Assembly: GCA_050015055.1 (NCBI GenBank)
Contig: JBEKCD010000001.1
Coordinates: 124,001-188,000, forward strand
Direction of reading: 5' to 3'
Source of the DNA: JBEKCD01 sp050015055
GTDB taxonomy: Archaea > Thermoproteota > Bathyarchaeia > Bathyarchaeales > Bathycorpusculaceae
DNA length: 64,000 nt
Shown here: one piece after another, positions 40,813 through 49,954 of the stretch
Layout of the letters: each line of letters begins with the position of its first letter
Position numbering within the stretch: the stretch's first letter is position 1
Program-made: the position numbers and the translations under genes
The notes under the pieces: model-generated
The model's database searches: none
What the model was told of the DNA's origin: nothing
Seen by the model: the letters and a program-made list of their open reading frames with translations, nothing else

Positions 40813-43731
40813 TCAGCTTACTCTTCGCTCTTGTCGGTCTTTCCAGTATTCTCTCGTTCGCAAGTACTGGATTTTCGCTTTCAGCAGATCCATGAAGAAA
40901 TCGTCGTCTCTGGGATGCATTTTTCCGAGAATTCTGGAGGCTGTTTCCGGCCCTACACCTTTCACTTCCAACGCTACGACTGCTTTCTTCCCGTAGCTCA
41001 GTACCAGGTCTGCTGTGCGTCTTGCCTGAGTCAGTTCCTTGAGTTCTTCCTCGGAAACCTCTTTTCCTTCGCGCCTTTTCTTCAACACTTCGTACACGTG
41101 TTCGGCGTCTTGGCTTGGGTATAGAGGTGCCAAGAGTTTTGAACCGCATTTTCGGCACACGGGCTGCTCTTGCAGATCTCTTATTCTCTCTTCCTCAGCC
41201 CATTGACCGCAAGACATGCACAGCAGCGACGCTGTTCTAGCGTCTATTGCCTTTTTCATTCTGTCTATGTTGCTCAGCAACAATCTTTCAGGAGCCATCA
41301 GCTCTGACATGTCAGAGAACTTTGCAAGCATGTGATAGGCCAATGGTGTGGGTTTCTCTTGGCTAAACGCTGTGCTGACTTTGATTCTACCATTGCTCAC
41401 GGCGCGCATGATCTCTTTGGCTTTTTTGATGTCTACTTTTTCAATCATGGCTTCGCGTAACGTTTCATCGAGGATGGGTGTGTTCATGAATCGTTTGGGT
41501 AGCTGACTTAGCCGTTCGTAGCTCATGGTCTTCCCGCGTGGGAGGGCCCCGAACCGTTCGGCGACGAACTTCATTTTGTACGAAAACGGAAACTTCGACT
41601 CCAAGTATGCTTCAAAAGCCTGTTCGGTCTCTTGACTTGTAAGGCTGAACAGACGTGCACAAGCATTCTCCAATTCTTGTCGGGTTAGCTTCCTGGGCGT
41701 CTCAATCAGTATGTGATAACCATCATTCCACCAGCCCACGATGATTTCCCTGTTAGAAAGGACGGAGTCGAAGATACAGCCCAACGTGCGATTCACCATT
41801 TCGCCGAAGCATGCGTGAACTATCAAAAACTTGTCAAAACCTTCAACGACGATGTGCTTGTCGGTTGGCAACGGTGCCCTCTGCTTGAGGTGCTCTTCAA
41901 CTTCCTGAACTGTGCTCAACAGCGTAGACTTGTCCGTTGAAAACTTTTCCGCGAGATCCTCTGCCGCGGCCTCAGCTTTTCCAGTTTCCTTCAATGCTTT
42001 CGCGATTCTTTCTCGAAGCTGTCCAGTTTCCCGAGCAAGCTCGAATGGAACGGGCAACATCTCACCGTCCCAGCCCGGAACCGCCGCCAAAGGATCTTCC
42101 GAAGGCACGACGTAGACCGTTCCAGTTTCCTCTTCAATCTGAACTATTCGCCAGACTTGGCCTTTAACGATGAAATTCAAGCCCACACGGGCTTTTAGCG
42201 CCATGAACTCGTCGCCTAAGCTGCCGATTTTCCTGTCCGAAATCACGTTGACAATCGGGTAGCGTCTTTCGTCAGGAATCATCGACAGGTTCTCGTAGTA
42301 GTACTTTCGGCTGTTTCGGCCTTTCCTCAAACCCTTGCCTTCCTCGTCGATCCTTACTTCTCCCAGACGTTCTAAAAAACATACTACGTCCCAAAGAAGG
42401 TTCTGCGTAAGCTTTCGGTAGGGGTAGGCCCGCCGCAGCAAAGCTAGAAGCTCCTTCGAGTTCACCGTTTCCTTGTCCATTAGGATTCCGACGATTTGGT
42501 GCGCCAGAACGTCCAACGCGTTTTTCTGGATGAGAACATGTTCAAGCCTGCCCGCTTGAGCGTTTCTCGTTGCTGCAACAGATTCAAGAGTGTCGTCTGG
42601 AAAGGCTGTGATGATGACGCCTTCGGAAACCATGTCTAAACGATGGCCGCTGCGTCCCACTCTTTGGATTAGGCTGCTAACCTGCCTTGGCGAGAGATAC
42701 TGTATGACGAGGTCAACGTGGCCTATGTCGATTCCAAGCTCCAAAGTGCTCGTGCAGACGATTGCCTTCAGGCCGCCGGTTTTAAACTCATCCTCAATCT
42801 GGGCGCGTTCTTCCTTTGACAGAGAACCGTGGTGCACGGCAATGTCCTTTCGTCCGAGTTGATTGAATCTGTAGCCCAGCATCTCGGCAACTGTTCTGCT
42901 GTTGACAAAAATCAGGGTTGACTCGTGACTGTCGACGAGCTCCTTCACGCGTCTAATCCTTGCAGCCGCTTCCGGCGACGTGTTGAGCGTCCTTGCTAAG
43001 TCATAATCTGACTCTACAGGAACGGGGTTCTCGACGTGATAGCGGTAGCCCTTGGGCAAAACGGCTTCTACTATCCTGACGCTTCTCTCAGCTCCAGCGA
43101 GAAACTGCGCAACTTCATCCGGATTCCCTACCGTGGCTGACAAGCCAATCCTCTGAAACTCCATACCCACAACCTCGCGCAACCTCTCCAGTGCAATTGC
43201 GAGCTGAACCCCACGTTTGCTGGAAGCGAGTTCGTGCACTTCGTCCACTACGACGTACTGCACACTTCGCAAGTGTTGCCTCATGCGCGAACCTGGAAGA
43301 ATTGCTTGAAGAGTCTCAGGCGTCGTGACAAGCATGTCGGGAGGGAAGATCGCCTGCCTCCTCCTGAGCTTCAACTCAGTGTCTCCATGCCTGACTTCGA
43401 TTGAAATACTGAGCCTAGAAGACCAGAATGACAATCGCTTCAGAAGGTCACGGTTCAAGGCCCTCATAGGCGTAACGTAGATAACGGCTATCCCCTTTCT
43501 CGGCGTCTGCTGAACAAGCTTGGAGAAGATGGGAAGAAGAACCGCCTCGGTTTTTCCACTCCCTGTAGGCGCAAGCAGAAGCACGTTCTCCCCGGCTAGG
43601 ATGGGTGAGGCTGCCATTTTCTGGGGCAGAGTCGCTTCTGAGAAGCCCAGTTCGGTTAGAGCGGAGCGTACTGGTTTTGCGAATAAGTCGAAAACACCAG
43701 ATTTCGAGGATTCTTCACCCATTTCTTCCAA
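40813..43731 (-). CDS. lhr: Lhr-type superfamily 2 DNA/RNA helicase
   Basis: ATP-dependent helicase of 972 aa related to Lhr. Motif I APTGSGKTEA (Lys60), Ia VTPMRALNRDLL, motif II DEVH (163-166), motif III LSATVGNP, and C-terminal RecA motifs VCTSTLELGIDIGHVD and QRVGRSGHR. A winged-helix and Lhr-specific core follow. The end adds a four-Cys cluster (LCMSCGQ...VCRKCGSK) and a helix-hairpin-helix-like KGVGPETASRI, consistent with branched-nucleic-acid binding. The family acts in DNA repair. The amidotransferase gene upstream ends 30 nt before this start, suggesting an operon. Confidence 0.9.
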   Translation of the reverse strand: MEEMGEESSKSGVFDLFAKPVRSALTELGFSEATLPQKMAASPILAGENVLLLAPTGSGKTEAVLLPIFSKLVQQTPRKGIAVIYVTPMRALNRDLLKRLSFWSSRLSISIEVRHGDTELKLRRRQAIFPPDMLVTTPETLQAILPGSRMRQHLRSVQYVVVDEVHELASSKRGVQLAIALERLREVVGMEFQRIGLSATVGNPDEVAQFLAGAERSVRIVEAVLPKGYRYHVENPVPVESDYDLARTLNTSPEAAARIRRVKELVDSHESTLIFVNSRTVAEMLGYRFNQLGRKDIAVHHGSLSKEERAQIEDEFKTGGLKAIVCTSTLELGIDIGHVDLVIQYLSPRQVSSLIQRVGRSGHRLDMVSEGVIITAFPDDTLESVAATRNAQAGRLEHVLIQKNALDVLAHQIVGILMDKETVNSKELLALLRRAYPYRKLTQNLLWDVVCFLERLGEVRIDEEGKGLRKGRNSRKYYYENLSMIPDERRYPIVNVISDRKIGSLGDEFMALKARVGLNFIVKGQVWRIVQIEEETGTVYVVPSEDPLAAVPGWDGEMLPVPFELARETGQLRERIAKALKETGKAEAAAEDLAEKFSTDKSTLLSTVQEVEEHLKQRAPLPTDKHIVVEGFDKFLIVHACFGEMVNRTLGCIFDSVLSNREIIVGWWNDGYHILIETPRKLTRQELENACARLFSLTSQETEQAFEAYLESKFPFSYKMKFVAERFGALPRGKTMSYERLSQLPKRFMNTPILDETLREAMIEKVDIKKAKEIMRAVSNGRIKVSTAFSQEKPTPLAYHMLAKFSDMSELMAPERLLLSNIDRMKKAIDARTASLLCMSCGQWAEEERIRDLQEQPVCRKCGSKLLAPLYPSQDAEHVYEVLKKRREGKEVSEEELKELTQARRTADLVLSYGKKAVVALEVKGVGPETASRILGKMHPRDDDFFMDLLKAKIQYLRTREYWKDRQERRVS

Positions 43732-43761
43732 GCCACAGGGACGTTTTGCAAATTTTTTTCT

Positions 43762-44547
43762 TCACGGTGATGAGAGCAGATACGAAAATACAAGCCCTGC
43801 TTCTTCCCGATACCCGATTGAAGCTTTCTCCTTAAATCTTCCTTTGGAGAGTAGGTTGCCGAGCTCTTCTGTTAAAACCTCTCTTCTGGTACAGAAGATG
43901 ACCTCGCTCATGTCGTTTGCCCACACGGTCAACCCTCTTGTTTTTCCCTTGTGAAGCAAGTGAAGGAACGAGTCTTCTTCGCCCAGCTGCAGCAATGCTA
44001 TCGCGCCTGAACCCTGCAGGGCGCAGAAGAAGGAGTACAATGCTTCTGTAACCTCTTCTTTCTCGCTCAGCGTCTCCTCAAAAAAGTGTGGAATCACCTC
44101 TGAGTCGACGAGTTCAAACTTTTCCGATTCAAAAACGTGCGCGCCGCCCAACGCCTCTCTAATCTCCTTGTAGTTCTCAACCTTCCCGTTGTGAACTGAG
44201 ACAACGGTCAAGTTCGGTTCCCTTTCGACAACGTATGGTTGCGCGGTCTCCTTGTACTTCGCCGTTTTCATAAACTCTGGGCTGGGCATCCGCACATGGC
44301 TAATCAACACAGAAGCCCTGTCAACCTTCACCATCTCCGCCAATTTTCTGGCAGGAGAGTCATCGACCTTTCCGACCTTTTCAACCAGAACATTACCGTC
44401 CTCCAGAAGCAAAGCCGCGCCCGCCCCGTAGCCCCCAAGGGGAAGCGGTTCCTGAGGGTACTGATGAACCTCTAGTTTCTCAAGAACTCTGAAGACTCTG
44501 GCCATGCGCAAGGGCTTCTTTAGGCAAAATCCAAATATGCCGCACAT
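43762..44547 (-). CDS. Class II glutamine amidotransferase-like protein (Ntn hydrolase)
   Basis: A 261-aa protein with N-terminal nucleophile Cys2 (MCGIFGFC) exposed by Met removal. Supporting glutaminase residues are SHVRMPSP (Arg), the VSVHNGKVENYKEI block and DSEVIPHFFEE. There is no attached synthetase or sugar isomerase domain, so it is not a complete GlmS, PurF or AsnB. It may be a stand-alone amidase or act with a partner. It forms a likely operon with lhr. Confidence 0.8.
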   Translation of the reverse strand: MCGIFGFCLKKPLRMARVFRVLEKLEVHQYPQEPLPLGGYGAGAALLLEDGNVLVEKVGKVDDSPARKLAEMVKVDRASVLISHVRMPSPEFMKTAKYKETAQPYVVEREPNLTVVSVHNGKVENYKEIREALGGAHVFESEKFELVDSEVIPHFFEETLSEKEEVTEALYSFFCALQGSGAIALLQLGEEDSFLHLLHKGKTRGLTVWANDMSEVIFCTRREVLTEELGNLLSKGRFKEKASIGYREEAGLVFSYLLSSP

Positions 44548-44612
44548 TTCTGTTTTCCACCCGAGTTTATGCCTCTCTCAAGGACTCTTCTAAGTCAGTC
44601 AAAACTAAACTT

Positions 44613-44633
44613 AGGTTACCTCCTGCGTAACCT
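44613..44633. promoter_or_regulatory. 7-bp inverted repeat upstream of the amidotransferase
   Basis: AGGTTAC-CTCCTGC-GTAACCT is a perfect 7-bp inverted repeat, located about 66 nt before the start of the minus-strand gene. This is the right place and size for an operator, or for a hairpin in a 5' leader. No protein is known to bind it. Confidence 0.35.
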
Positions 44634-44885
44634 GCGTACGTGTAGAATAGTTTAAACATTTATCGTGCATTATCCCGCCACTATGTTGACTAAGTATAGT
44701 AATAGCGAAAAAATAAAAGGTTTCTTGCCCGTTGGCGGCGAAAAGTATAGCAAAACCAGATTTTCCCGCGCTATTGTACATCCTTGCCATCTAATGCGGT
44801 CTTACCCTTACTAACGTGAAGAAGGCTTCGGTCCGGTTGCTACAGCTCCCTGCCGTCCATTGAGTGGGCGATAGAAGAGTAGGGA

Positions 44886-44980
44886 TTATGGGTAGTGTTG
44901 TCTGTAGTGCTGGGCCAGTGTGACGAGACCTGATAGCCCTACTGCTCCGTTGCCGTCTATGTCGGCGTTGGGGTTCCAGC
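44886..44980 (-). pseudogene. Truncated dockerin tail (gene remnant)
   Basis: On the minus strand the DNA encodes WNPNADIDGNGAVGLSGLVT followed by LAQHYRQHYP and a stop, almost the same as the end of the dockerin at 40.7 kb. Upstream of the Trp the similarity stops abruptly at a CG-alternating tract (GCGCGCGCTT). No signal peptide or other domain is attached. It is a fragment of a second dockerin-bearing surface protein, or a copy of the first. The rest of the 44548-45299 gap holds no convincing gene. Confidence 0.7.
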
Positions 44981-45299
44981 GCGCGCGCTTTTTTGTGGAA
45001 CTACAGGAAGCGGGTCTAGGAATTCCTGTGCATCAAATGCGATTCGCTTTGCGCTAAGCGCACGCAAGTGTAAGAAAGAATCAGTCGGACCAAAACCTTG
45101 AAATCGTCTCGTGAGTAACATTGCTTGGACGATGAGGTCATCGAGGTACGGAGACGCTGTTGGCGAATGATCGCTTTTTCCGCTGCTGAGTCCAAAAATA
45201 CATGAAAGTCGCTGTTAGCTGAAACCATCTATTAAGAGAGGGACAGAGTGCCAAAACTTTGGTGCTGTGGGAACAAAGAAAAGGGAGAAGGAGAGAAGG

Positions 45300-45518
45300 T
45301 TAACGTTCTGGCGGTCCGCTAATGTAGGCCCAAACGCTTACCAGTACCAGTGTTAGACAGGCTCCGGCAAACCCCGCCATCAGGTATTGTGCGCTCAGAA
45401 CCGCTGGCAAGACAGATCCGAGCCAGGGAATTACGTATGTTCCTGCCAAGTCTGCAATCATTCCACCAAAGAATCCCAGGATGGCCACAAAGACGAAAAT
45501 TTTTAACCTTTCACCCAT
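45300..45518 (-). CDS. Small two-span membrane protein
   Basis: A 72-residue protein from the ATG at 45518, which has GGTGA 5 nt upstream (GTG at 45527 is an alternative). Two hydrophobic spans lie at about residues 6-24 and 38-64, joined by a short loop with conserved-looking YVIPWLG. A short polar end follows (ISGPPER). No family identified. It is divergent from the cdv cluster. Confidence 0.5.
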   Translation of the reverse strand: MGERLKIFVFVAILGFFGGMIADLAGTYVIPWLGSVLPAVLSAQYLMAGFAGACLTLVLVSVWAYISGPPER

Positions 45519-45746
45519 TTGATTCACCTTTTTGGATAGGAATTAATTCAAGCCTCTTTTTAGTCTAACTTACACGTTTATGTCTATTCTCGGAAAACCT
45601 CGAACATGCTCTTTTAGTTGGAAAATTAAAGCTCAAAACTGTTTCGGATGGGACATATAGCTCTACGTATATGCAGGCATGTTTTCACCATGTTAACAAT
45701 GTATAAGATTCTTCCCCGCGACCTTTGGTCTCTGGAGGTAATTAAC

Positions 45747-46418
45747 TTGTCAGAAAGGTTTAGCAAAAAATGGGAAACAAGAAGAGAAGAGCAACCCCTC
45801 ACAAACCGCGTGATAGAGGCAGTTAGGCCACCTGGCCCATTGAAGCCCCGCCTAGACTTCGCCGTTCGACGCATTGAACTGCAGGTTCAGAAATTGGACC
45901 AAGCCACGGACAGATTCGGACAAAGGGACAAGACGATATTCGCAAGAATAGTAGATGCATACACCAAGCATGACACCGCGCGAGCAAACGTTTTTGCCAA
46001 CGAGCTGGCTGAGATACGCAAGATGGAAAAGCTCATCATAAACGCAAGGCTTGCACTCGAACAGATCGTGTTAAGATTACGCACCGTATCAGAACTCGGA
46101 GACGTAGTGTCAACATTAGGCCCCGCAGTAGGAGTCTTGAGATCCGTCAAGGCTGGACTCGTAAGCGTTTTCCCTGAAGCAGAGAGCGAACTTGGCGAAA
46201 TCGGCAACATGCTGAGCGGAATAATGATGGAAGCAGGAACAGGCTCAGGAATGACGTTGAACTTTGACAACGTGAACGAAGATGCAGGCAAAATTCTCAC
46301 AGAGGCAGCAACGGTCGCAGAACAAAGAGTTAAAGAGAAGTTCCCAGACCTGCCACCAGGAATCCCCGGACTACCAACGACTCCAGTAGGCGAAAAATCC
46401 TCAACGGAAACTTCGTAA
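45747..46418 (+). CDS. cdvB: ESCRT-III-like division protein CdvB (short form without winged helix)
   Basis: ESCRT-III/Snf7-like filament protein of 223 aa that remodels membranes in cell division or vesiculation. The start is the TTG at 45747, 7 nt after GGAGGT; longer frames upstream look non-coding. The core helices are seen in FAVRRIELQVQKLDQATDRF and the acidic-basic alternation to about residue 160. The C-terminus has the proline-rich DLPPGIPGLPTTP, a likely MIM2-type site for the MIT domain of CdvC. It lacks a C-terminal winged helix, unlike the second CdvB. It leads the cdv gene cluster. Confidence 0.88.
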   Translation: MSERFSKKWETRREEQPLTNRVIEAVRPPGPLKPRLDFAVRRIELQVQKLDQATDRFGQRDKTIFARIVDAYTKHDTARANVFANELAEIRKMEKLIINARLALEQIVLRLRTVSELGDVVSTLGPAVGVLRSVKAGLVSVFPEAESELGEIGNMLSGIMMEAGTGSGMTLNFDNVNEDAGKILTEAATVAEQRVKEKFPDLPPGIPGLPTTPVGEKSSTETS

Positions 46419-46436
46419 ACATAGGGGATGAAAAGG

Positions 46437-47159
46437 ATGTCACAAAACCCCAACCTTTTTCTTTCTGTAGGAAAACAGATCAACGACGAGTACGGACGTG
46501 CGATAGGTAAGATAGCCTCTTTTGCAGTGACCCCGAGTGGAAAATTCGACAGTGTCTTTATCGCGCTGGGCGATGGAAGATTTCTGAAGCGATGTGTGGA
46601 TAACGTGAAGTTCGACGGTTCTGAAGTAACCCTCGTCTCTAACATTAAAGCTCAGGCAGGCATGCTCAACGATCAGATACCCCTCATTTGGCGCAAGGAT
46701 CAGGCCCTCAAGGACCTCTCTGAGAAGAAGAAGATATCAAAGGAACTCTACGCAGAGCTGCACAGCAGCTTCGATGGCGTTCTAACTCAGCTCAAGAGTG
46801 AAGCACAGACTCTGAGAGAAGAAATAGAAGACGAAATTGCAGAATGCAACGAAGAAACGAAGGCCCTAAACTATGCTTTGGTCAACCTCGAAATCGAACA
46901 CGAAATAGGAAAAGTCGACAACCAATACTACGAAACCGCCTTTTCGATGATTCAAGAAAGCATCAAACGAGTCCATATGAAGAAGACCGACTTGGAACTG
47001 ACGACCAGCAAGCTTTCCAGCATCCTGTTGGGTGACACTTCGAAACCCTTTGAACAGACGAAAGGCAAGATCCCTGAACCGCCTAGACCGCTTGCATCCG
47101 AGCTTCCAGAACCGCCAGTAGTTGTTTACGTGAAGGAAATCGGAAAAACCGGAATATAG
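46437..47159 (+). CDS. cdvA: CdvA, membrane-recruiting division protein
   Basis: Archaeal-specific Cdv component of 240 aa that binds membrane and recruits CdvB. Residues about 1-70 form a PRC-barrel-like beta domain (FLSVGKQINDEYGRAIGKIA). A long coiled coil follows (about 85-205, LKSEAQTLREEIEDEIAECN). The tail ELPEPPVVVYVKEIGKTGI matches the E3B peptide that docks onto the CdvB winged helix. Start chosen at the ATG at 46437, 8 nt after GGGG; ATG at 46428 is an alternative. The next gene starts 2 nt after its stop. Confidence 0.85.
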   Translation: MSQNPNLFLSVGKQINDEYGRAIGKIASFAVTPSGKFDSVFIALGDGRFLKRCVDNVKFDGSEVTLVSNIKAQAGMLNDQIPLIWRKDQALKDLSEKKKISKELYAELHSSFDGVLTQLKSEAQTLREEIEDEIAECNEETKALNYALVNLEIEHEIGKVDNQYYETAFSMIQESIKRVHMKKTDLELTTSKLSSILLGDTSKPFEQTKGKIPEPPRPLASELPEPPVVVYVKEIGKTGI

Positions 47160-47160
47160 G

Positions 47161-48095
47161 TTGGAACGAGTGAGTAGCGGGCGGAGGGAAGAATTATCAA
47201 AGGACTTATCCATTCGAGCCCCCCACCTCTCCGTGAAACAGCTGTCAAGTCAATACAGGTGCTGAGGGTCCAGCAGGGCAGGCTTGGACAGGCGAGTTAC
47301 AGGCTTAAAGAGAGAGACAAGATCCTTTTTCAGACGTGCGTTGGGGCTTTCAAAGCGAATAACAAAGATCGTGCGGCAATCTGCGCCAACGAAATCGCGG
47401 AAGTGCGGAAGATCATTAGTTTCCTCTACAACGTAGAGCTGGCGATCGAACGGGTAATCCTCAGGCTTGAGACCATAAGAGAACTGAGTGACATAGTCAT
47501 CGATCTCAAACCTGCAGTGAAGCTTCTCCAGAATGTCTCACAAGAGCTGTTTCAATTCTTGCCTGATGTCTCATCCGAACTGAGCAGAGTCAACGACACG
47601 ATAAGCGAGACACTTTACTCAACAAAGCTAACGGCTGACGAATCAATGATTCCCGTAGACCGGAAGACACCTGGCGGCGAAGAAGTGTTAAGCCAAGTCT
47701 CAAGCTTTCTCGAACAAAGAATTTCCCAAAAGCTGCCCGAGCCGCCCGTTACTCAGAAAATCCCAGAAAGTGAAAAGGTAACGTTGGAAGAGATGCTTGC
47801 GTTAGCGAGCAACTCGTCGGAAAAGAAGATCAGCAAAGTCTCCGAAGAATCTGGAAGAGACTCTTCTCAAACCCTCATTTCTTACAAGAAATCCGAAATC
47901 AAGGAAATCTCCTTGAAAGTTGAAAATTCTCAGTTAGAGGATGTTCTTCTCGATTACGTCAGGAAGAGCAACGGCCAAATCGATATGGAACGTTGCTCGG
48001 TTGACTTGGAAACCTCAAACGAGGATATCGAGAGGGCCCTAGAGAGTCTGGGGTCGAAAGGAAAAATAAAAATTGAATTGAAAGCTGGAGAATGA
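47161..48095 (+). CDS. cdvB: Second CdvB with C-terminal winged helix, apparent frameshift near its start
   Basis: ESCRT-III-like protein whose main frame is open from 47259 to 48095 (GTG start, 278 aa) but lacks the first ESCRT-III helix in that form. The missing helix is present in another frame starting at the TTG at 47161 (ERVSSGRREELSKDLSIRAP). The two join at a run of six C at 47219-47224; one extra or missing C restores ...PPPLRETAVKSIQVLRVQQG, which aligns with CdvB at 45.7 kb. The C-terminal ~55 residues (LEDVLLDYVRKSNGQIDMER) are a winged helix, the CdvA-binding part of canonical CdvB. The stop overlaps cdvC as ATGA. Confidence 0.75.
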
Positions 48096-49270
48096 AAGTT
48101 ATGAGCGCATCTCAAGAGCTTGAGAAGTCTGCAACCACCTTCGCCTCAGAAGCAGTTCGCCTAGACAAGCAGGGAGCAAAGGGAATGGCCATAACCACGT
48201 ACCAAAAAGCCATAGAAAGCCTCCTGCAACTCGTCCAACTCTACCCAGAATACAGCCTGAACAAGGTCTACATACAGAGAGCAATCGCCTACCAGGAACG
48301 AATCAAAGCAATACAGGGCGCCGTGACATCCTTAGAACCGCGGCCCGAAGCCAGATGCAACGGTATTGAAGGGGAAACAAGGACTGAAGGCGCAAAATCA
48401 ACGTACGAAGAACTCATAGTGATGGAGAAGCCAAACGTGAAATGGGACGGAGTCGTCGGGCTTGACCCCGCCAAGAAAGCAGTGAAAGAGGCTATAGTCT
48501 ACCCGGTTCAGAGGCCAGACCTGTTCCCGCTGGGCTGGCCGAGAGGCATCCTGCTGTTCGGACCGCCAGGCTGCGGCAAGACACTGCTGGCCGCCGCGGT
48601 TGCCACGGAAATTGATGCCAACTTCGTTTCTATCGATGCTGCTTCAGTAATGTCCAAGTGGCTTGGTGAGGCTGAACAGAACGTGGCCAAACTCTTCGGT
48701 TCAGTCAGGAAATCAGCTTTGGAAGGCAAGCCGTCCATAGTGTTCATCGACGAACTGGACTCCATGATGGGTAAACACGCGAACGAGGTCGGCGGCGAAA
48801 TCAGAGTTAGGAACCAGTTTCTGAAAGAGATGGACGGAATCATGGACAAGGGCAAGAACCTACACGTCTACGTTATCGGTGCGACAAACAAGCCTTGGGA
48901 CTTGGACTGGGCATTCATAAGAAGGTTCCAGAAACGGATTCTGGTGCCTCTTCCAGACCACCACACACGCTTGATGATGTTCAAACTCTACACGACCAAC
49001 TTGCAGCTGGCGCCTGACGTCGACTTACACGAGCTGGCACGGCTTTCAGAAGGATTTTCGGGAAGCGACATCAGAGACGTCAACCAATCGGCACAACTGA
49101 AACTCATAGGTGAATTCTTCGAGTCCGGAAAAGCAGACGACAAACAGGCCAAACCGAGACCTCTGACGATGGACGACTTCAGACAGATACTGGAAGACAG
49201 GAAACCCAGCGTGTCTCTCGACATGCTAGCATTGTACAACAGATGGTTTGAAACCTTCAAAGCACTCTAG
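48092..49270 (+). CDS. cdvC: CdvC, Vps4-type AAA ATPase
   Basis: ATPase of 392 aa that disassembles ESCRT-III filaments. Residues about 5-75 are an MIT domain (three helices, KGMAITTYQKAIESLLQL), which binds proline-rich MIM2 sites such as those at the CdvB ends. A linker follows, then the AAA domain with Walker A GPPGCGKT (157-164), Walker B IVFIDELD (216-223), sensor-1 IGATNKP and arginines FIRRFQKRI. A C-terminal Vps4-like helix ends the protein. The ATGA overlap couples it to the second cdvB. Confidence 0.93.
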   Translation: MKVMSASQELEKSATTFASEAVRLDKQGAKGMAITTYQKAIESLLQLVQLYPEYSLNKVYIQRAIAYQERIKAIQGAVTSLEPRPEARCNGIEGETRTEGAKSTYEELIVMEKPNVKWDGVVGLDPAKKAVKEAIVYPVQRPDLFPLGWPRGILLFGPPGCGKTLLAAAVATEIDANFVSIDAASVMSKWLGEAEQNVAKLFGSVRKSALEGKPSIVFIDELDSMMGKHANEVGGEIRVRNQFLKEMDGIMDKGKNLHVYVIGATNKPWDLDWAFIRRFQKRILVPLPDHHTRLMMFKLYTTNLQLAPDVDLHELARLSEGFSGSDIRDVNQSAQLKLIGEFFESGKADDKQAKPRPLTMDDFRQILEDRKPSVSLDMLALYNRWFETFKAL

Positions 49271-49426
49271 GAGGAGATGATTACAAGTCACGTAACAGGA
49301 GCATGTTGAAACGCAGCGTGGAAAGGTTTGGAGAATTACCTTACATTTTAGGAATATCTCCTTTCTCCCATCTCCCCCTCAGATAATATCTCCAAGCCCC
49401 ACAACCTAGCGGCAACATGACTCATG

Positions 49427-49954
49427 TTACACCTTTTTTCTGACTACTTTTTCCACGAGATCCGCTATTTCATTGCCATGCTCGAGTACGTCAATGTACG
49501 GGATCTTCAGGTGGGGTTTCTCGGGCGAGTATGGTCCTGTGAAGGCCAGTATAGGAATGAACATCTCAACTGCTTCTTCGATGTCTTGGGCAGATTCTGC
49601 AACCACAATCTTGCGTATGCTTTTGTCTTCAGCCACGAGTTTTCTGAAGCCTTCTAGGAAGACAATGTCGCTGCTTCTGCATCTCTGCAGAATCTCTTTC
49701 AGGGAGAGGTCTGCGTGAGTCTTCTCTATAGTGGCTATCTCACCTGCTGATGCGGCAACCACCGTTTTAGCACCTGATTGGACGAAACGCCATGTATCTT
49801 TTCCTTCCGTATCCAGCGTGAAATTAGGCTCTGGAATGTGTTTGGCCACCGCAATCTTGTAACCCCTCTTGGTGAGTTCTCTCGTCAAAATCTCTATGGT
49901 AGTGGTTTTTCCAGATTTTTTTCCGCCCACCACACCGATGACTGTTGCCTTCAA
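49427..49954 (-). CDS. mobB: Molybdopterin-guanine dinucleotide biosynthesis protein B
   Basis: GTP-binding protein of 175 aa that helps attach GMP to molybdopterin or loads the cofactor into enzymes. P-loop VVGGKKSGKTTTIEIL, then VAKHIPEPNFTLDTEGKDTW and switch-like FLEGFRK are all typical of MobB. The TTG start at 49954 overlaps the stop of the upstream regulator (TTGA). FwdB/FwdD at 55 kb are molybdopterin dinucleotide enzymes, so this gene may serve them. Confidence 0.88.
   Translation of the reverse strand: MKATVIGVVGGKKSGKTTTIEILTRELTKRGYKIAVAKHIPEPNFTLDTEGKDTWRFVQSGAKTVVAASAGEIATIEKTHADLSLKEILQRCRSSDIVFLEGFRKLVAEDKSIRKIVVAESAQDIEEAVEMFIPILAFTGPYSPEKPHLKIPYIDVLEHGNEIADLVEKVVRKKV

Noticed and set aside
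45016..45228. 70-codon minus-strand frame in the 44.6-45.3 kb gap
   Set aside because: No recognisable family and no clear start signal; at most a PIN-like remnant, too weak to call.
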